Assembly (NCBI GenBank): GCA_019828565.1
Contig: JAHDYR010000038.1
Span: forward strand, 310,001-374,000
Direction: 5' to 3'
DNA length: 64,000 bases
Source: Carpediemonas membranifera
Taxonomy: Eukaryota > Fornicata
Shown here: positions 1 to 11,724 of the stretch, piece by piece
Position numbering within the stretch: the first letter of the stretch is position 1
How the letters are laid out: every line of letters begins with the position of its first letter
Notes under the pieces: model-generated
Databases searched by the model: none
The model's input: only the letters and a program-made list of their open reading frames with translations
Told to the model about the DNA's origin: nothing
Program-made: the position numbers and the translations under genes

Positions 1-1634
1 CCTGGCGGTAGGACGTGTCGACAACAGAGGCGCCGATGGGGACGGGATCCTTGTCGCGACGGAGGACGATGGGGATAAGGTTGGGAGCCACAGCGAATAC
101 GACCGTCAGGACGAAATCTGATACGATCTGAGTAGCCATTGATTCGCTGAGACCCAAGGTAGGGCATGTGTTGGTGTTCTCGGACACCACGTCGCTTGAG
201 CTCACGTTGATGTCAATAACGGAAAACAGCTCATAAACGAGCATGGCTGGATGAGAGAGGGTGGGGAGGGTACAAACCGAGAGACGTCGCCTTCACCAGC
301 CACATGCGGGCGAGCGTGATGGCCATGCGGGTTGACTGGTCGTGCCAGCGCTCGATCTCAGCGATACCGCGCACAGCAATGGGGGCTACGTTCGTGACCA
401 CCTGGATGACGAGGGATGAGCCGAGCTTGACGACGTAGAGGTCGGAGGACTGGGAGACCTGCACGCAGAGTAGGACGGCCACGGCGGTGCCGATAACGAC
501 GATGCACGAGAAGATGAAGCCAACGGTACGGAGGGACCACTCCATCAGGGTAACGGGGAGGCTGCGCTTCGCGATGGTTACTTCGATACGGCGAGCCTCG
601 CACATTTCCTTAAAGTGCATACCAAGACGACGGTTGAGTTCATCGACGGCGGACTTGTTTGACAGGGAGTGGTTCCACGAGCCAAAGACGAGCGAACAGT
701 TGGGGAAGCGCTCGTTCTTGCTGATAGAACCGGTATTAGACATGACGAGGCCCTTCTTCAGCCACATGAGCAAGGCGACGTATGACAGGGCAAACGTGAG
801 GATGCAAGCAATAATCCAGAGCGCACCGATCGGAACGCCTCGGATCTCGTCCATGATGGTTTCCATCCAGCCACCGACGACGGGGAACTTCTCGACCCAG
901 TCCAGGGGGTAGTGGGACCACTGGATGATGGAGGAGGTGCCGTACCCCGAGTAGAAGAGGGGCGTGCGGGCGTACCAGGCGGAAGAGACCCAGTCCCACC
1001 AGGTCATGCCGTCGAAGTTGTCGAGCCAGTTCTTGGCGAACAGGCCGAAGAAGAGGACGGGGAGCCAGATGAAAGCAATCCAAGTGTTGAGCAGAGCCAT
1101 GTCGCGCTGGAAGGAGAAGAAGGTAAGCACGCCAGTGCCGAACCGACCCTCGATCTCCTTGAGCTGCTTACGCATGATGGGCAGGCTTTCAGACTTCTTG
1201 CTGCTCCGATCGCGCCACCAGACCCGAAGACGGTGGAGTGCACGACGCCATTTGGACTTAGAGGCCTGGCGACGGCGGGACATGGCGCGCTTCTGCTTAC
1301 CGTTGTTGTTGTAGGCGTCGCGGACGACCAACTTCATCAGAATAGGCCAAGGAATGCCTGAGATCCGGGCGGCATCGTGGATCTCCATCATGCTGAGGCC
1401 TGAGAAGACTGTACCGCCATCTAATGCAGACATAGTGGAAAGAGAAGTTCCAGGCCGCGTAACTTTGCCGGTATCAGGGGGCATATCGGCTTCATTCGCT
1501 GTGCCAAGGTCTTCCTCGAGAATGGGGCCATCCAACTCCGTATTCGAAGCATCAGGGACGTATGTATGCTGGCTTACAACAATTGCATCGTCGAGGCTTT
1601 CAATATCGTCTTCGCAAACGACTCGCTCCGACAT
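1..1634 (-). CDS. TMC-like (transmembrane channel-like) membrane protein, C-terminus beyond window
   Basis: The first exon encodes 452 residues. After an acidic N-terminus and a basic stretch (residues 113-150) comes the TMC hallmark IEGRFGTGV (161-169), then hydrophobic helices near 179-200, 265-290, 365-395 and 400-425. The cytoplasmic loop with FGSWNHSL, followed by a helix resembling the 'SWDxxxTxxxAV' loop of TMC proteins, supports the family. An unspliced reading stops at 231. Removing a 31-nt GT-AG intron (247-277) restores the frame, and exon 2 stays open to base 1, giving a Cys-containing segment plus a helix (DFVLTVVFAVAPNLIPIV) at the place of the TMC signature (CWETxxGQE), which is only weakly conserved. 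TMC proteins are mechanosensory channel subunits in animals; the role here is unknown. The start ATG is at 1634. Confidence 0.75.
247..277 (-). other. Predicted 31-nt spliceosomal intron in the TMC-like gene
   Basis: Read on the minus strand it begins GTTTGT and ends ATCCAG. Without removal the frame hits a stop 14 bases beyond the intron. With removal the codon becomes G|CC (Ala) and the frame runs open for the remaining 246 bases with TMC-like sequence. Length and borders match the other tiny introns in this window. Confidence 0.75.
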
Positions 1635-1950
1635 TTCGGAAGTTGGGAAACTGCCGAACTGCGCTAAACTGCGCTAAATCGGCTTTTGCATTAATCGGTA
1701 TGTTTGACTGAGTCAAGCCGGTGACTGGCATGCTCCTCGTGTGGGTCAATATTGTTCGAGTTGTGTCATGAACAATCCTTGATCCACCTACCAAATCCAA
1801 GCGATTTGCGTACTCTGCGTAAAAAATCTCAAGTGCACAGAAGAAGAAACACTGGCGCCTCATCCCAGTGTTCGTTGGAAACGTCCGAGCGCTGGGACAT
1901 AAAGGGCATTTGGGATGCACTGCTGGGTATAAAGTGAATAAATTACATAT
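1635..1950. other. Intergenic region upstream of the TMC-like gene
   Basis: No convincing coding frame. It contains an immediate direct repeat of CTGCGCTAAA near 1660-1680, about 30-45 bp upstream of the TMC-like start codon, which could be part of that gene's promoter. Nothing else is recognised. Confidence 0.4.
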
Positions 1951-4586
1951 TTAAGCATCACTCAATGAATTGTACGTGGCCGGCTCTTCCTTATGCGTGG
2001 TGATGTGCTCTCTGAGATGGATTGTCGCTGGGTTTCTTCCAAGTCCGTTGAAAACACCACCAGCCAAGCAAGGCCATATCGTGAAAGACATCAAGGCCGA
2101 TATTCGGATCGATAAATACATGGCCCACCCAAACAGAAGGGCTGGAATGTTCCTCGGAATCAGGCGTCTTCTCGCTGGGGGGCTGAAGGAATCGGCGGAG
2201 GTTCCAAAACCGTCCATGTGAACGTGATAATGGCTCTGCTGAACCTCATCGTAGTATCTCGCTATGTCCCTCGCATTCTCATACTGCTCTTCGAAAGCCT
2301 TTCGACCCGGGTAAGACAGCTCAACATCAGGCTGTATGGCGACGTGTACAAAGCTCCTGCTGCCGTAGTCGTCCAGGTTCACATCCTCCACAGTCTGGGA
2401 GACTCGGTCATACCAGAAGTTAGATTTGGAATCATATGTCTTCTCCCACGTGACGTGGTGCGTGGTGTAGTTACTCGTGCTGCGCTCGACCCTGCCGCTG
2501 CCATACGTTGTTTCTGTTGTCTTGGTATGCAGAATATCGTACTCACGTTTCTTAAACTGCTTGATGTGGAACCAAATACTGGGAATGTGATCTTTCAGCT
2601 TGAGTTGGGCGATCTCTGCGTCAGCCTGCTCTTTGGTCATGATCATTGGCATCGTAGTGTTTGCCTGGATCGCGGTAACAGCATGGCGTAGACAGGGCAT
2701 GCAACAACAGCAGCAGAAGAACGTGGGGCATCCTACCAAAACAAGGGCAAAGTGCGTCATGAACGACACGGCCAAGCCTGCACATTCTTCTCGGAAGTTA
2801 CCGGCAATGACGATGTCGTCAATGAAGTTGTCAATCCAAACGCAAAGGAAGGAGTACGCGAGGAGAAGAATTGTCAGCGGAATCATGAGGCGATATGCTG
2901 TCTCGAACACAGTTACCAAGTAGAAACCAGTCTTCTCACCCACAAAAAAGTGGCTGATGAGCCAATCTTCGACAATCCAATCGAACTTACTGAGCAGTCT
3001 CGTATCACATTTGATCACCTGTATGATGACGAACACGGGCAGGGCGAGGAGGCAGACGCAGTCGATGGGGAAGAACACAGCGATCCAGAGACCGATCCAC
3101 CACTCTGTGCCGAAGAATGCGTATATTGTCATGAGCGAGAGGGGGACGCCGACAACGATAGTGTACACCACGGCAAGCGCTATCACAACTATCGATTGAA
3201 GAAGATCTCCATATTCAAAGGAAGGATATAGGAAGTTATACAGCGCCCCCGTTAATATGAGATACGCCAACAGCGAGAGCATGATCACGGTGAAGAAAGC
3301 TTGCAGCCACATGAAGAGGACATCATAGAAGAATCTCCGGACAAGGTCATTGGTCGGGATCCACGCGACGCAGAGCATGATCAGCAAGATGGTCAGCGTC
3401 GACACAGCAATGACCAGGCACAATCTGATGGCCCCAGGCTTTCCAGCGCACATTCCTCTCCAGCAGCAACATGTGACGATGAATACAAGTGCGGCCAACA
3501 CAACTGCGGAAAAGTCAATGAAAAATGTATCCCCTCCTATCGTCAATAATGTCACACTGGCATCAGATGCGAGCAAGAGCACCTCGTCAGTGAAGAACGC
3601 CGCATAGGAATACGGATTGTCGATTAGGTCAGTCGCATCTGTGAGCTTAAACTGGCCGCCATAGAGAACATATACATCGAAGGAGACTGATGTAACCACA
3701 GCCATGAACGTGCCGTCCTCCGAAAAGGCCACCGACTGTGTCGGGTAGCTCGGGTTGATAATGTCGTCAGAGTCAAAAACCGCAGTGCTATACGAATCTT
3801 CGCCAAACTGCTTGGTTATAACAGTTAAGTATGGCGCAGTAGAGCTGCCTACCGCGATTCTGTGCTCATCTGGACTGACTGCAATCGACGTCGGAGTGGC
3901 GGAGCTGAAGTGGCCGGCGTCATGGTGAATCAGCTTGAGGTGACTCCCATCAAAGTGGTAGAGCGCAAATCGGGAGGCACTGCCAACTGAAACCAGACCG
4001 TGCACTCCGAATGCAACGCATAACGGTGTGCTTTCGAGATCGAGTGATGCGACAACAGTGACCGACGCCTGCTCCAATGACAAACCCAAAATCTTCAGTG
4101 TATTGCTTGACGTGACTGCTGCAAACGGCTGGTCGGGAGCCATGGCACCATGCGAGGCAGTGATAGTGGCCAAATTTGTGAAGCTGGCCTGGGAACCGTC
4201 ATCAAACAACAGCATCGAAAAGAAATTGAAACTCCTACCATCGAATGAAGCTGCATACATAGTGCTGGCGTCGTAGTCCATGTACAGCAGCGCGCCTTGG
4301 GGAGGTCCTTGGGTGCTAAAAGAACTCACGTGCTGTACGTCGACGCAATCACCATTATTCACGTACTGAAAGAGCTCTAAAGAATTTTCTGATTGATCTG
4401 ATGCTAAAGTGAGTGCATGGCTTCCACTCGCTGCCAGAGGAACGTTTCCGACGTCCGAATTTTCGCAAATGGAGCTGGATTCCATGACATTCCAAATTAC
4501 TGATGGAGACGACAAGTTCTCAATGCTATAGACAATGTTGGAGCCAAATGAACACTGATAAGCAAAGCAAAGATCAGCGTCTTCAT
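1951..4586 (-). CDS. Secreted-type beta-propeller domain fused to a multi-pass membrane domain (unknown)
   Basis: The continuous frame (1951 to about 4515 and upstream) has no ATG at its 5' end until a Met about 10 codons in. Residues 1-330 are Ser/Thr-rich with propeller-like repeats ('VAFSEDGTFMAVV', 'IAVSPDEHRIAVG'). About eight hydrophobic helices follow (roughly 335-620) with a Cys-rich patch (CCCCCMPC). Then comes a cytoplasmic segment with a Tyr/Thr-rich stretch and a last hydrophobic patch near 800. An ATG at 4586 opens another frame encoding a short signal-peptide-like segment (MKTLIFALLIS). Removing a 35-nt GT-AG stretch (4519-4553) would join it in frame. The family is not recognised; an orphan surface receptor or transporter is possible. 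The gene is certain, the 5' exon is tentative. Confidence 0.7.
4519..4553 (-). other. Possible 35-nt intron joining a signal-peptide exon
   Basis: On the minus strand it begins GTTCAT and ends TTGAG. It is the only short GT-AG choice found that places the ATG at 4586 in frame with the long coding frame. The acceptor ends GAG rather than CAG or TAG, so the call is weak. Confidence 0.35.
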
Positions 4587-4858
4587 TCTCTTGCGGGACG
4601 TGCAGATTATCAGTCGTCAGAGTGACTGGTCTCGCGGAGTCAACACTCAGCGAACATCAGGGCGTTTCTTCTTTTTCGGGCGATCGAGTCTGGCTGCAAG
4701 GCAATTGAGCCTTCGCCCGCCATCTCGTCCCAACCGGAGCATCCAACCAGCAATAAACTGCCCCGATGACCCTGGTGGATCCGGCCCAGTCGTGCGTAAA
4801 AAATCTCATGCCGGTGTGATCTTTACAACAACAACAACAATATGGTACATGTTGGCAC

Positions 4859-5713
4859 TCACCGCCTTCCTCTACCACCGTGTCTCCGCCTGCCCTTCTT
4901 CTCGACCCGGGGGGCATTCTCCCAGACTTCAAACGGCTCGCCCGGTTTCAGGACAACGTCGCGATTAAAGCTAATGGCCCATGACCGGTTGACTTCGGCC
5001 ATGATCTCTGCGATTGCCATGGTGGACGTGAACTGGGCGTATCGCTCCGAGCCTTGAGTAACAACGGCCCGGAGATGGGCGCGGATCTTGGCGTCTTCAA
5101 TGGCACTTCCGACGTCGCTGGCGAATATACTGTTGTCTGTATGCCCCTTCTTCACGTGAAGGCACATGCTCGGAGCCGGGGCAAAGGGCTCGGGGGCAGT
5201 GGCCGGCTTGGAGTCATGCTTTGTATCGGGTTTGGAGTCCGGCTTGCGGTCAGGCTTGGTCTGCTTCTGGCCCTCGTTCTCTTTGCGCCCTTGTTCCTTC
5301 GTCTCCTTCTGCTGCTTCGGCTTGGAGATTCTCGGCTTCTTCTCGCGTTTCTTCCCCTTCTTCTGCTCCGTCACCTCGGCAAACTGCTGCTTGGCAATGG
5401 CCATGGTGTCTTCTATGTCGGACCTGAGGCTTGTACCGTCGTACAGGCTGATCGCATCCTCATGGGCATCCGAGACATCCGCCCAGTCCACCTCTCCGCT
5501 CTGGGGAAGGGAGCTAGGAGCAGTTTCTACGGTAAGATAGCCCTGTACTTGCTCCATTGCCGTGATCATCTCGTAAAGAGACTCGTTCACGAAATTCAAG
5601 TGCTCGTTCGCTGTCTGATTCGTTTCCATGGTAATTAGAAGGTCAGTCACTTCTGATGACACATCCTTTAGCTTGTTGTAGATCAACCGTGCCCGCTCGA
5701 GGTCAATATTCAT
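4859..5713 (-). CDS. Hypothetical protein with Lys-rich central linker
   Basis: 284 residues from the ATG at 5713. The frame is open further upstream, but that part is arginine-rich, looks noncoding and runs into the neighbouring gene, so the internal Met (MNIDLERARLIYNKLKD) is preferred. Residues 1-75 are helical and probably coiled-coil. About 130-205 is a Lys/Glu/Pro/Gln-rich linker with repeated 'KPDxKPD' units. About 210-270 is a compact region with 'IRAHLRAVVTQGSERYAQFTSTMAIAEIMAEVNRSWAISFNRD', and the C-terminus is Arg/Gly-rich (GRRRHGGRGRR), suggesting nucleic-acid contact. Same strand as the ESCRT-III gene 100 bp upstream. Function unknown. Confidence 0.7.
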   Translation of the reverse strand: MNIDLERARLIYNKLKDVSSEVTDLLITMETNQTANEHLNFVNESLYEMITAMEQVQGYLTVETAPSSLPQSGEVDWADVSDAHEDAISLYDGTSLRSDIEDTMAIAKQQFAEVTEQKKGKKREKKPRISKPKQQKETKEQGRKENEGQKQTKPDRKPDSKPDTKHDSKPATAPEPFAPAPSMCLHVKKGHTDNSIFASDVGSAIEDAKIRAHLRAVVTQGSERYAQFTSTMAIAEIMAEVNRSWAISFNRDVVLKPGEPFEVWENAPRVEKKGRRRHGGRGRR

Positions 5714-5813
5714 ACTTATAGTCCCAAGCGAGATTTTGTCCGAGCGAAACCTGCACCTGTGCCAAAAGATGCTGGAAAAGGCTTTATTGCGACAAGGATG
5801 GGTCATCCTACAC

Positions 5814-6401
5814 TTAAACCACAAACTCGGCCTCAGGCTCCGCGCTCTGCTCGAGATAGACGGGCTTCTGACCCGCAGCTGCCATGGGCTCGGCCCGGAT
5901 CTCATCCTCAAGCATGTTGAGCTCGAGCTCCAAGCCGGCGTCAGTCATGCCATCAGGGACCATGAAATCCTGGGACATTACGTCAGTAATCTCGTTGATG
6001 TCGTACATGAGCTCGGTCATATCTTCCTGGAGGGCGGCGACCTTATCAGGGTCAATGGCCATCTTGGACATGGACTTGTGGAGGTCCTTCATCGCCTTGT
6101 AGGTCTCCTTCGTCGTCTCCGCCATGGATACGGCTGTTTGGACGCTCGTGATATTCATCGCCTGACGATCAACCATGGCAAGCTGGTTTTCGAACTGCTT
6201 GCGTTGTTGGATCAATTTGGTGATCTGTAGCCTTGCGCTCTCACGCGAACGGCTTCCAGGGGCCAGCTGAGGCTTGAGTTTAGCAATTTGATCGTTCACG
6301 CCGTCGATTCTGGCGCGAATAGAGGTACTTTGAGAGTCCAAAGAAGTTGCTAGAGTATTGATACGTCCGCTGTTCACGGCACTCTTCTTGACGAGCGGCA
6401 T
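5814..6401 (-). CDS. ESCRT-III subunit, CHMP5/VPS60-like (Snf7 family)
   Basis: 195 residues from the ATG at 6401 (MPLVKKSAVN); an in-frame extension upstream is low-complexity and unlikely. Layout matches Snf7-family proteins: basic N-terminal helical hairpin (about 10-90, with 'IRARIDGVNDQIAKLKPQL' and 'LQITKLIQQRKQFENQL'), then 'TKETYKAMKDLHKSMSKM', 'DKVAALQEDMTELMYDINEITDVMSQ', and an acidic C-terminus with 'ELELNMLEDEI'. The order and the 'VDRQAMNITSVQTAVSM' stretch fit CHMP5/VPS60 best, where 'QQSFNMEQANYTIQSL' stands. ESCRT-III polymers bend and cut membranes in multivesicular body formation and cytokinesis. Assignment to the CHMP5 subfamily is by eye. Confidence 0.8.
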   Translation of the reverse strand: MPLVKKSAVNSGRINTLATSLDSQSTSIRARIDGVNDQIAKLKPQLAPGSRSRESARLQITKLIQQRKQFENQLAMVDRQAMNITSVQTAVSMAETTKETYKAMKDLHKSMSKMAIDPDKVAALQEDMTELMYDINEITDVMSQDFMVPDGMTDAGLELELNMLEDEIRAEPMAAAGQKPVYLEQSAEPEAEFVV

Positions 6402-7495
6402 TTGCTTTTTTGTTATTCGTGTCTGGGTCTGGATGCACGTGTCACCCGACCCAAGCCATGGAGGGGGAGAAAGAAGGGATGGAGCGGCGATGGCGTGTGG
6501 AAATGCAAGTTGTCGGCAGAAAAGACGAGGATCTTTCAATGGTGAGTCTGTCAGATCTCACTTGCTTGCGAAATTTCCTCATTCCCTGATTGATGAAGGT
6601 GAAGCGCGACCACAGTTGAGGCGTACCTCACCGACTGCAGGAACTGTAGTGGACTATCTGTCTCCGCCAGATTTGTTTGACGCTTCACCTGGTAAGGCCT
6701 TGTCATCTCAAGGCTCGGGCGCTTGCATCGACGCGACACGAAGTCAAGCTCAGTGACAATAACCGTGAGACGATGACCGACCAGCACTGACCGCAATCTG
6801 CATCCCGGTGGCCGGAGCTTCCTTATCGAGTGGTGAAACCGGCTCTGACCCATCAGGGCCAGCGTCGAACAATACTCTCGATTCATACCAGGCGTCGCAC
6901 GGTCAGTCAGTCTCACATCCGAGCCTGCTATGCCCGAGCAACGCTCAATTCTCACGTCGTCAGTGATTCTCCGCCACAAATACCTGGGATTGCATTTCTG
7001 ACAATGGATGCGCAGAAACCATCGAACGAGCTCTGAGAATGAGTTTATCACATCCAGTGGCCACGAATACCAGCCTACAGGATGACACACCTAAATGCCT
7101 TGTACATTCCCGTTCTCACCAGTCGTTGCTAACGAATTGTCGTTTCCATACTCAGGGGTATGGGGGTAGAAGTTTCCTCCCGTTTCTGAGTTGCCCATTG
7201 TGCTTTCTCGTTTTGTTGTCTGAAAAAGCGTGTCTTACAGTGCGGTGGCCATGGCGGAGCCACTGCCGTTGGGGTAGAGGTAGGTCTGCCGTTGAGGCGT
7301 TGATTGTAAACATCCGTGTTGCTGGGCTTGGAACTTCACAAATGAAGAGTCACTCAAAACTGGATTTGGTTGAACGACCAAGCCCAACCCACCCAGTCAA
7401 TGTGCACGTGAGTGTCTGACAATCACTCAATCTGTTTGCTTTATTAGAACCCAGAGTCGATTGGGACACTAACGCAAGCCTCGCTTAGGTCACGA
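6402..7495. other. Intergenic region, 1.1 kb
   Basis: Only short frames without family motifs or gene-like composition (for example a 179-residue minus-strand frame at 6551-7090, arginine- and histidine-rich). No tRNA, repeat or mobile-element end recognised. It lies between the starts of the ESCRT-III transcript and the 3' end of the kinase gene. Confidence 0.5.
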
Positions 7496-10400
7496 TTAAT
7501 ATGCCCCGTTCAGCGTGCGCAGGCCCGGGGCGCTGGGCGCGTTCATGCGGTATGTCGCGGTGACCGTGCCCATCGCGGCGAGCGCGGCTGCTCTCTCGTC
7601 TTCGGACAGCGTCATCCAGGGCGCGCTGGCGTTACCAAACGTCTGCCCGACGGTGCCGATGATCGCGGGTTGGCCTTCGCCAAGCGTCATCATGCCGGGC
7701 GCGCTGGCGTTCGCGAACGTGCCGACCTCGTGGTTGTTCACGGCGCTCTCCGGGAGCATCTCGGTCGAGACGCTGTCGGGGAGCGCGGTGACGACCTCCG
7801 CGAAGGTGGGCCGGTCGCGCGGGTCGGGCGCCACACATCGGTTGATCAGCTCGCCCACGGCGGCCGGCGTGCCCGCGGGAATCATCGGCCGGTAGCCAGC
7901 CCGCACGTGCGCGCGGATTGCGTCGAGCCCGAGGTGCTCCTGGCGATACGGGATGTCGCGCGCGGCGATCTCCCAGAGCGTGATGCCGAAGGCGTAGACG
8001 TCGGCCTTCTCGCCGCCCACGCCGTCGAAGCGCTCGGGCGCCATCCACGGCCACGAGCCCTCGACGAAATTCACATGATCTTCAAGTCGCGCGGTCAGCC
8101 CGAAGTCGCTAAGGTTTGCTGTGGAGCCAGTGATGAGGACGTTGAGCGACTTGAGGTCCCTGTGCTCGTAGCCCTCGCCAATCATAAACGCCATGGCCGT
8201 GGCGATGTCGCGCGCGAACTGCAGCCGCGCGTCCCAGGGCAGGTCGGTCTTCGAGAGCAGCAGCGCCGAGAGCGACCCCGACGCGAAGCTCGATCGCGAG
8301 CCGGATCTCCGTATAATCCTGCTCGAGCGCGTAGAGCCCGATGACGTTGTTATGGCGCAGCTGCTTGTGGATGAAGATCTCGCTCTGGAGTCGGTCGGCC
8401 TGCATCGCGTTCAGGTCGGCCCGCGCGACGACCTTGACAGCGCATTCGCTGCCGCCGTACGTGCCGCGGAATACGGCCGCCATGCCGCCCTCGCCGATGC
8501 GGTCGGCCTGGCTGAACACAATGCTGCCCGCCGGCTTTGTGATGTCCGCGTTGAGGTCATAGTTCACGCGCGCGGGCTCCGCTTTGCTCTGCAGCAAGAA
8601 CTGCAGATTGCTGTTCTTCTTCACGCGTTGGGCAGCTGTCTTGCCCTTGTACGTCGCGGCCCGGTCGGCGCCGTGCTTCAGCAGCAGGCTGACGATGTCG
8701 AAGTTGCCCGCCTTGACGGCGGCGAAGAGCGGAGGCATCTTGCCCTCCACACCGTTCGCGGGCACGCCCGCCGTGAGCAGCTGCCTAACAGCAACGGTGT
8801 TGCCCTGCGTGATGGATTCGTCGAGCTGCTTCGTCATGACGCTGTCGATGGCGGCCCGGATCACGCCAGCCATGAGCGAGTCTGTCACGCGCTTGGCGGC
8901 CTGCAGCGCGTTGATGCCGAACGGCGGGAGGAGGGGGTCGACGCCGCGGGCGAGAAGCTTAGTCGCGGAGTCCCAGTGGCCGCCCTGGATGGCGACCACG
9001 AGCGCAGTCGTGTTCCGGCTGACGGTGTCGAGATCAACCTTCGTATCAAGCATCGCGGCCAGCATCGGCGGCTTGGCGACGGCGGCCAGCAGCGGGTGGC
9101 CGTCCGGAAAGGCGTCGTCGAGCAGACAGCCGGCCTTGAGCAGCGTCGCGAAGGCTTGCGGCTGGTCGTGCACGAACGCGCTGTACAAGGGCGACCGGCC
9201 CTCCCGGTCGAGGCAGCTGAGGACGACTGGGCCGACCAGTTTGTCTCTGAGCAGCTTCTTCGAGCGCATCTTTCCGACGTCGCCGCTGATGATGTGCGCG
9301 TGGAGCTCGTCGCTCCTCTCCAGCGCCTCCTTGACGCGGCCCTTGAGCGCAGGCATCAGGTCTTCGTCGAGTACCTGAACAGGCTGGAGGCGGGCGAGGT
9401 CGGTCCTCAGTGCGAGCACTTGTGCCTCGTTCTGCTCCGCATGCGGGTCGGCGGCCGTCCGTAGGGACTCGGCTTTGGTCAGCAGGCTCTTGGCGTCGTT
9501 CAGATCGGCAGCCAAGTACAGCGCTTCATCGGCCGCCATGATGAAACGTGTGGCGTCCAACAGTGTCTGTAACATGGGGAGGCGGTTGACTGCATCATAA
9601 AGGGCAAACAAATCCATCGAGCCAGGCGTCCGCCAGGTCAATCTGAACTGTGTTGGACCGAGAGAGACGGCGCTGTCGGGGTGGGCCAGCCTCATCTCGA
9701 AGGAGCGGGGCAGGCCCGTGGCGAGGATGTGAATGAAGACCCGCGCCAGGTCGGCGAGGTAGAGGGGCGAGTCGTCGGACGGCAGGCTGATGTCAACATC
9801 GAGCGTGGGTTGGGCGCAGACCTCCTCGATCTCCGGCGAGTGCTTGATATGCCACACCTTGGCGGTCTTATCACCTGATCCAGAGAGCAGGGTCGACCCG
9901 TCCGGGGAGAATGCGACGTTGTTCACCATCTCGGTATGACCATCCTTGCCGTGACTCCGGATAGTCTTGAAGCACTCGCCGCTGCCGATTCTCCAGAGCT
10001 TGATGGTGTTTGACCCGGAGGCGATGGTCCTGCTGTCGGCCGAGAAGGCGACGCTGGTGACTCTATCTGTGTGACCCCTGAGGACGGCGACGCACTCCCA
10101 GGTCCTGGTGTCCCAGAGTCTGATGGTCTTGTCCCATGACCCAGAGGCCATCAGAGCGCCGTCCGGGGATATGGCGACGGTGGTGACTGAAAAACTGTGT
10201 TCCTTCAGAGTCTGCTCGAGTCTGCCCGACTCAGCGTTCCACACCTTGATCGTCTTGTCATCTAGTCCAGAGACGACGGTCTTGCCGTCGGGGGAGATGG
10301 CGACGGAGAGCACCATAGCTGACTGCCCTTTCATCGTCCTGCACTTGCCCGTGGCGGCCCTCCAAACCCTGACTGTCTTGTCCAAGGATCCGGACACCAG

Positions 10401-11168
10401 CGTCTTACCGTCTGAGGAGAAGGCGATGCTGGTCACATTATTGGTGTGCCCCTCGAGCGTCTTGACGAGTCTGCCGCGCTCGTTCCACAGCTTGATCTTA
10501 CGGTCAGTCCCGCCCGAGGCGATGGTCGACCCGCTCGGGGATACGGCGATGCACCGAATAAAGGCATGCTCCATCGTCATAGTGCACACGCCGTGCTTGT
10601 CCCACAGCTTGATGGTCCCCTGCATCCCGTCAGACCCGGTGACCATGGTGCCGTCAGGGAGGAAGGCGACGCTAAGCACACTATCGGGATGGTCCGCTCT
10701 CATCGTCTGGATATAGTTAGTAACCATCGCATTCCAGGAAACAAGCAGGGCGTCGACATCGCGGACGGGTTCGTTGACCCGTAGCCCACCGTCGTAGTCC
10801 CTTGTGACAGTGAGGCCGGGCTCAGTCAGTTCCATACGGAAGCCACAGGGGCGCACGTCCAATGCTAAGAGGTGATCGAGGACGCGGGCGAGGTCTGTAG
10901 CGGTGAGGGGCGAGGATCCGATGGGTTTGAGGAGGAGCTTGTCCTCTGCGGCGAAGACGCGCGTCGTGGCGTCTCTTATCATGTCATCTACTGCTCTACA
11001 CTCGCTGCTGCGTGAGATTCTGGGGGATGACGCACCATTGCTGCGATCCACTGTGTTAGTGCTCTTAAACTCGCCGCGGGCTGCATCTCGGCGCCGAAGA
11101 ATTGGGGAACGTACCAGCTGTGTAAATGGGTGACGTGGAACGTACTTTCTGCATCGTCGCTGCTTCAT
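7496..11168 (-). CDS. WD40 propeller - ankyrin - TKL-type protein kinase fusion, with one frameshift
   Basis: Start ATG at 11168. Order: N-terminal domain (about 65-145), seven WD40 repeats (about 155-440, a complete propeller, each ending like 'DKTIKVWNA'), a second copy of the N-terminal domain (about 455-545), a helical stretch, ankyrin-like repeats (about 655-840), and a kinase from about 880. The kinase has a Gly loop (GEGGMAAVFRG), the VAIK lysine (CAVKV), the alpha-C Glu (SEIFIHKQL), HRDLKSLN, DFG and APE, so it should be active; HRDLKSxN is typical of tyrosine-kinase-like kinases. One extra base near 8286-8287, just after 'RLAIEL', shifts the frame; removing it gives continuous kinase sequence (SGSLSALLLSKTD). 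No intron explains it, so it is a sequencing error or a recent lesion. The tail has three 'NA(S/P)SAP...TL' repeats. Probably a large cytosolic signalling protein. Confidence 0.8.
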
Positions 11169-11724
11169 CCCGATGGACTACTTCGGAGCGTCTTCGCCTG
11201 TGACTTGAAACCAGTTCAAAGTGAAGTGGAGTTCAGCACTAATATGTCCCGATCGACGGCAACTGCTGGGTACCAACGCTCCAAGGGGGTGGCTGGCCTG
11301 CCCTTCTAACCGCCGCCTCGCTTGTGGGACTCACGGACACCGGCCCAAGGCTGTCATGCAGGTGACTGTCACAGTACGATACCCTGCCTCAGCTTAGCAT
11401 TGCCATCGCATGGCGTGTGCAAGTTGTCCACCACAATCTGGGATACTACATGGAACACATTTTAGTTCAGTGGTAGGTTGGAGAAACCTTTGGGGTGCAA
11501 CGAGGTAGACCCATCGCCATACCCCCGCGCACCAACCTGCCACTAATAAGTATCCCCTCTGAACCCCAGTCGGCTCAAGATCGACCTTTAGACACGCGCT
11601 GTGAAGGATCGGCTGGCTCTCCGAAAGATGGTGCTGGCCCAGAGTGGGCGAGACGTTGTTGCCATTGTTGTGCGCGCAACAGGTCGATGAACTTGCGTTT
11701 CTTTACCAAGGTGGAGGATTTGAC
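11169..11724. other. Intergenic region between kinase gene and Fanzor-like element
   Basis: No coding frame with recognisable content. It holds the 5' flank of the kinase gene. No RNA gene recognised. Confidence 0.45.

Noticed and set aside
4527-4554. 28-nt GT-AG stretch ending CTATAG as the intron of the propeller/membrane protein gene
   Set aside because: Careful counting shows it leaves the wrong frame; only the 35-nt version joins the frames.
6551-7090. 179-codon minus-strand frame in the gap after the ESCRT-III gene
   Set aside because: No recognisable domain, mixed composition and no support for a start.
8193-9464. Plus-strand frame of 423 codons opposite the kinase/ankyrin region
   Set aside because: Antisense shadow of a high-GC gene with clear ankyrin and kinase motifs on the other strand.
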